A DNA stretch of 64,000 nucleotides from Candidatus Saccharimonadota bacterium (GTDB lineage Bacteria; Patescibacteriota; Saccharimonadia; Saccharimonadales; UBA4665), in contig JAQGGT010000007.1 of assembly GCA_028289245.1 (NCBI GenBank), forward strand, positions 62,001 through 126,000, in the 5' to 3' direction. Below the pieces are notes generated by a model. It ran no database searches, was not told where the DNA came from, and worked only from the letters and a program-made list of their open reading frames with translations. How positions within the stretch are numbered: the stretch's first letter is position 1; each line of letters opens with the position of its first letter. A program made the position numbers and the translations under genes. Below are positions 63,430 to 64,000 of this stretch, piece after piece.

Positions 63430-64000
63430 CTACTCCGTAAACATTTCGGCCCGGGCGACAGCTGCGGCGCCTGTCAGATACACCAACTGCTCGGCATGCG
63501 AACTAATAAATTGCGAGACCGGCTGGAACATATCTACACCCGGGCTAGCCTCCACATACGGAACTGCCAGCGTGAGTGGTTCGTACAGGTTGGTTGCTAC
63601 TCGTGCACCAATCCTATGCCCAAGGTCCGGGCTGCTATCACTTGCTTTGAACCGTACCGCGGCGCGGATAAAGCGTTGGCGTTGGTCAGCCGTGCCATAG
63701 TTAAGTTCCTCAGCTCGTGCCACCATGGTATTAGTGGCGTAGGCTGCAATTAGTTGGCTCGGGATCTCAAGCGTCGGCTTGCGCGCCACAAAACCCGCCG
63801 AATAGGAGCCATCCATCATCTGTTCGTCACTCACACAGAGGTGCATGGCCATGACATCGGAATTGCCAGTTCGGAGCGCCGAAAACCTATCAAGCAGGCG
63901 AATTAAAGGGCGCAACCGGGCTTCACGGCGACTTGGCTCTTCGGCTCCGATCTCTTGCAGCATAAAATGATAGTATTGGTCCTGCCCCTGCGACTCTGCT
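63430..64000 (-). CDS. Unknown protein, N-terminus beyond window edge
   Basis: Frame is open from the stop at 63430 through the window end, so the start lies past 64000. About 190 residues are visible, mostly helical and soluble, rich in Ala/Arg, with Y-Y-H-F-M-L-Q-E-I near the edge. An ATG at 63963 is internal to this frame. No family recognised. Confidence 0.68.
   Translation of the reverse strand, partial: AESQGQDQYYHFMLQEIGAEEPSRREARLRPLIRLLDRFSALRTGNSDVMAMHLCVSDEQMMDGSYSAGFVARKPTLEIPSQLIAAYATNTMVARAEELNYGTADQRQRFIRAAVRFKASDSSPDLGHRIGARVATNLYEPLTLAVPYVEASPGVDMFQPVSQFISSHAEQLVYLTGAAAVARAEMFTE

Overview
Organism (inference): gene content and style point to a Patescibacteria/CPR bacterium, most likely Candidatus Saccharibacteria (TM7). 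Genes are compact and mostly single-copy housekeeping functions, largely on the minus strand. The code is standard (TAA, TAG and TGA all act as stops). Aminoacyl-tRNA synthetases are short, an FtsEX/CHAP/CtpA cell-wall set is present, and there is no sign of LPS or central biosynthesis genes. I saw no rRNA, tRNA, CRISPR array, insertion sequence or prophage.

Layout: 1-3.2 kb is a dcw-type cluster read leftward (mraZ, rsmH, a tiny ORF, ftsL-like, ftsI-like PBP cut by the window edge), with MraZ-box-like repeats before mraZ. 3.3-8.7 kb holds two small exported proteins, yvcK, an aldo/keto reductase with an MBL hydrolase, an NYN protein, and a SipW-type signal peptidase paired with a TasA/camelysin-like exported protein. 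8.8-14.6 kb is the most accessory-looking part: a Pif1-type helicase with HRDC, a DUF4868 (KwaB-like) protein, an AbrB-Doc toxin-antitoxin pair, an orphan plus-strand gene, Nudix and RNase H, and a DUF2177 gene broken by an in-frame TAG. 14.6-22.1 kb has glyS, recO, a degenerate receiver/kinase pair whose two phosphoacceptor positions are both Glu, ftsA, map-adk and rpsU-yqeY. 22.2-30.8 kb has a prepilin-like protein, a small wHTH, xseA/xseB with a membrane-anchored methyltransferase and a flippase-like protein, a Trm11-like methyltransferase with rpmA, and two unknown acidic/coiled proteins beside a canonical receiver. 30.9-43 kb has pyrG, then ctpA, a PcsB-like CHAP hydrolase, ftsX and ftsE (a cell-separation set), prfB, an M16 peptidase, secA and hpf. 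43.2-58.8 kb has serS, a RecB-like nuclease, a RumA/TrmA-like methyltransferase, a membrane trypsin-like protease, msrA, lysS, greA and proS. 58.9-64 kb has two membrane proteases, frr, a tiny SD-led gene, tsf and rpsB, and an edge-truncated unknown gene.

The strongest window-wide signal is in the promoters. In nearly thirty genes a good -10 hexamer, often with a -35 at 16-19 bp or an extended TGn, ends only 6-10 nt before the start codon, so their mRNAs should be leaderless. Genes with a true leader and Shine-Dalgarno are mainly translation/secretion genes (rpsB, tsf, frr, hpf, secA, greA) and genes internal to operons. This pattern also corrects several starts, because apparent upstream TTG or ATG starts fall inside -35 or -10 boxes.
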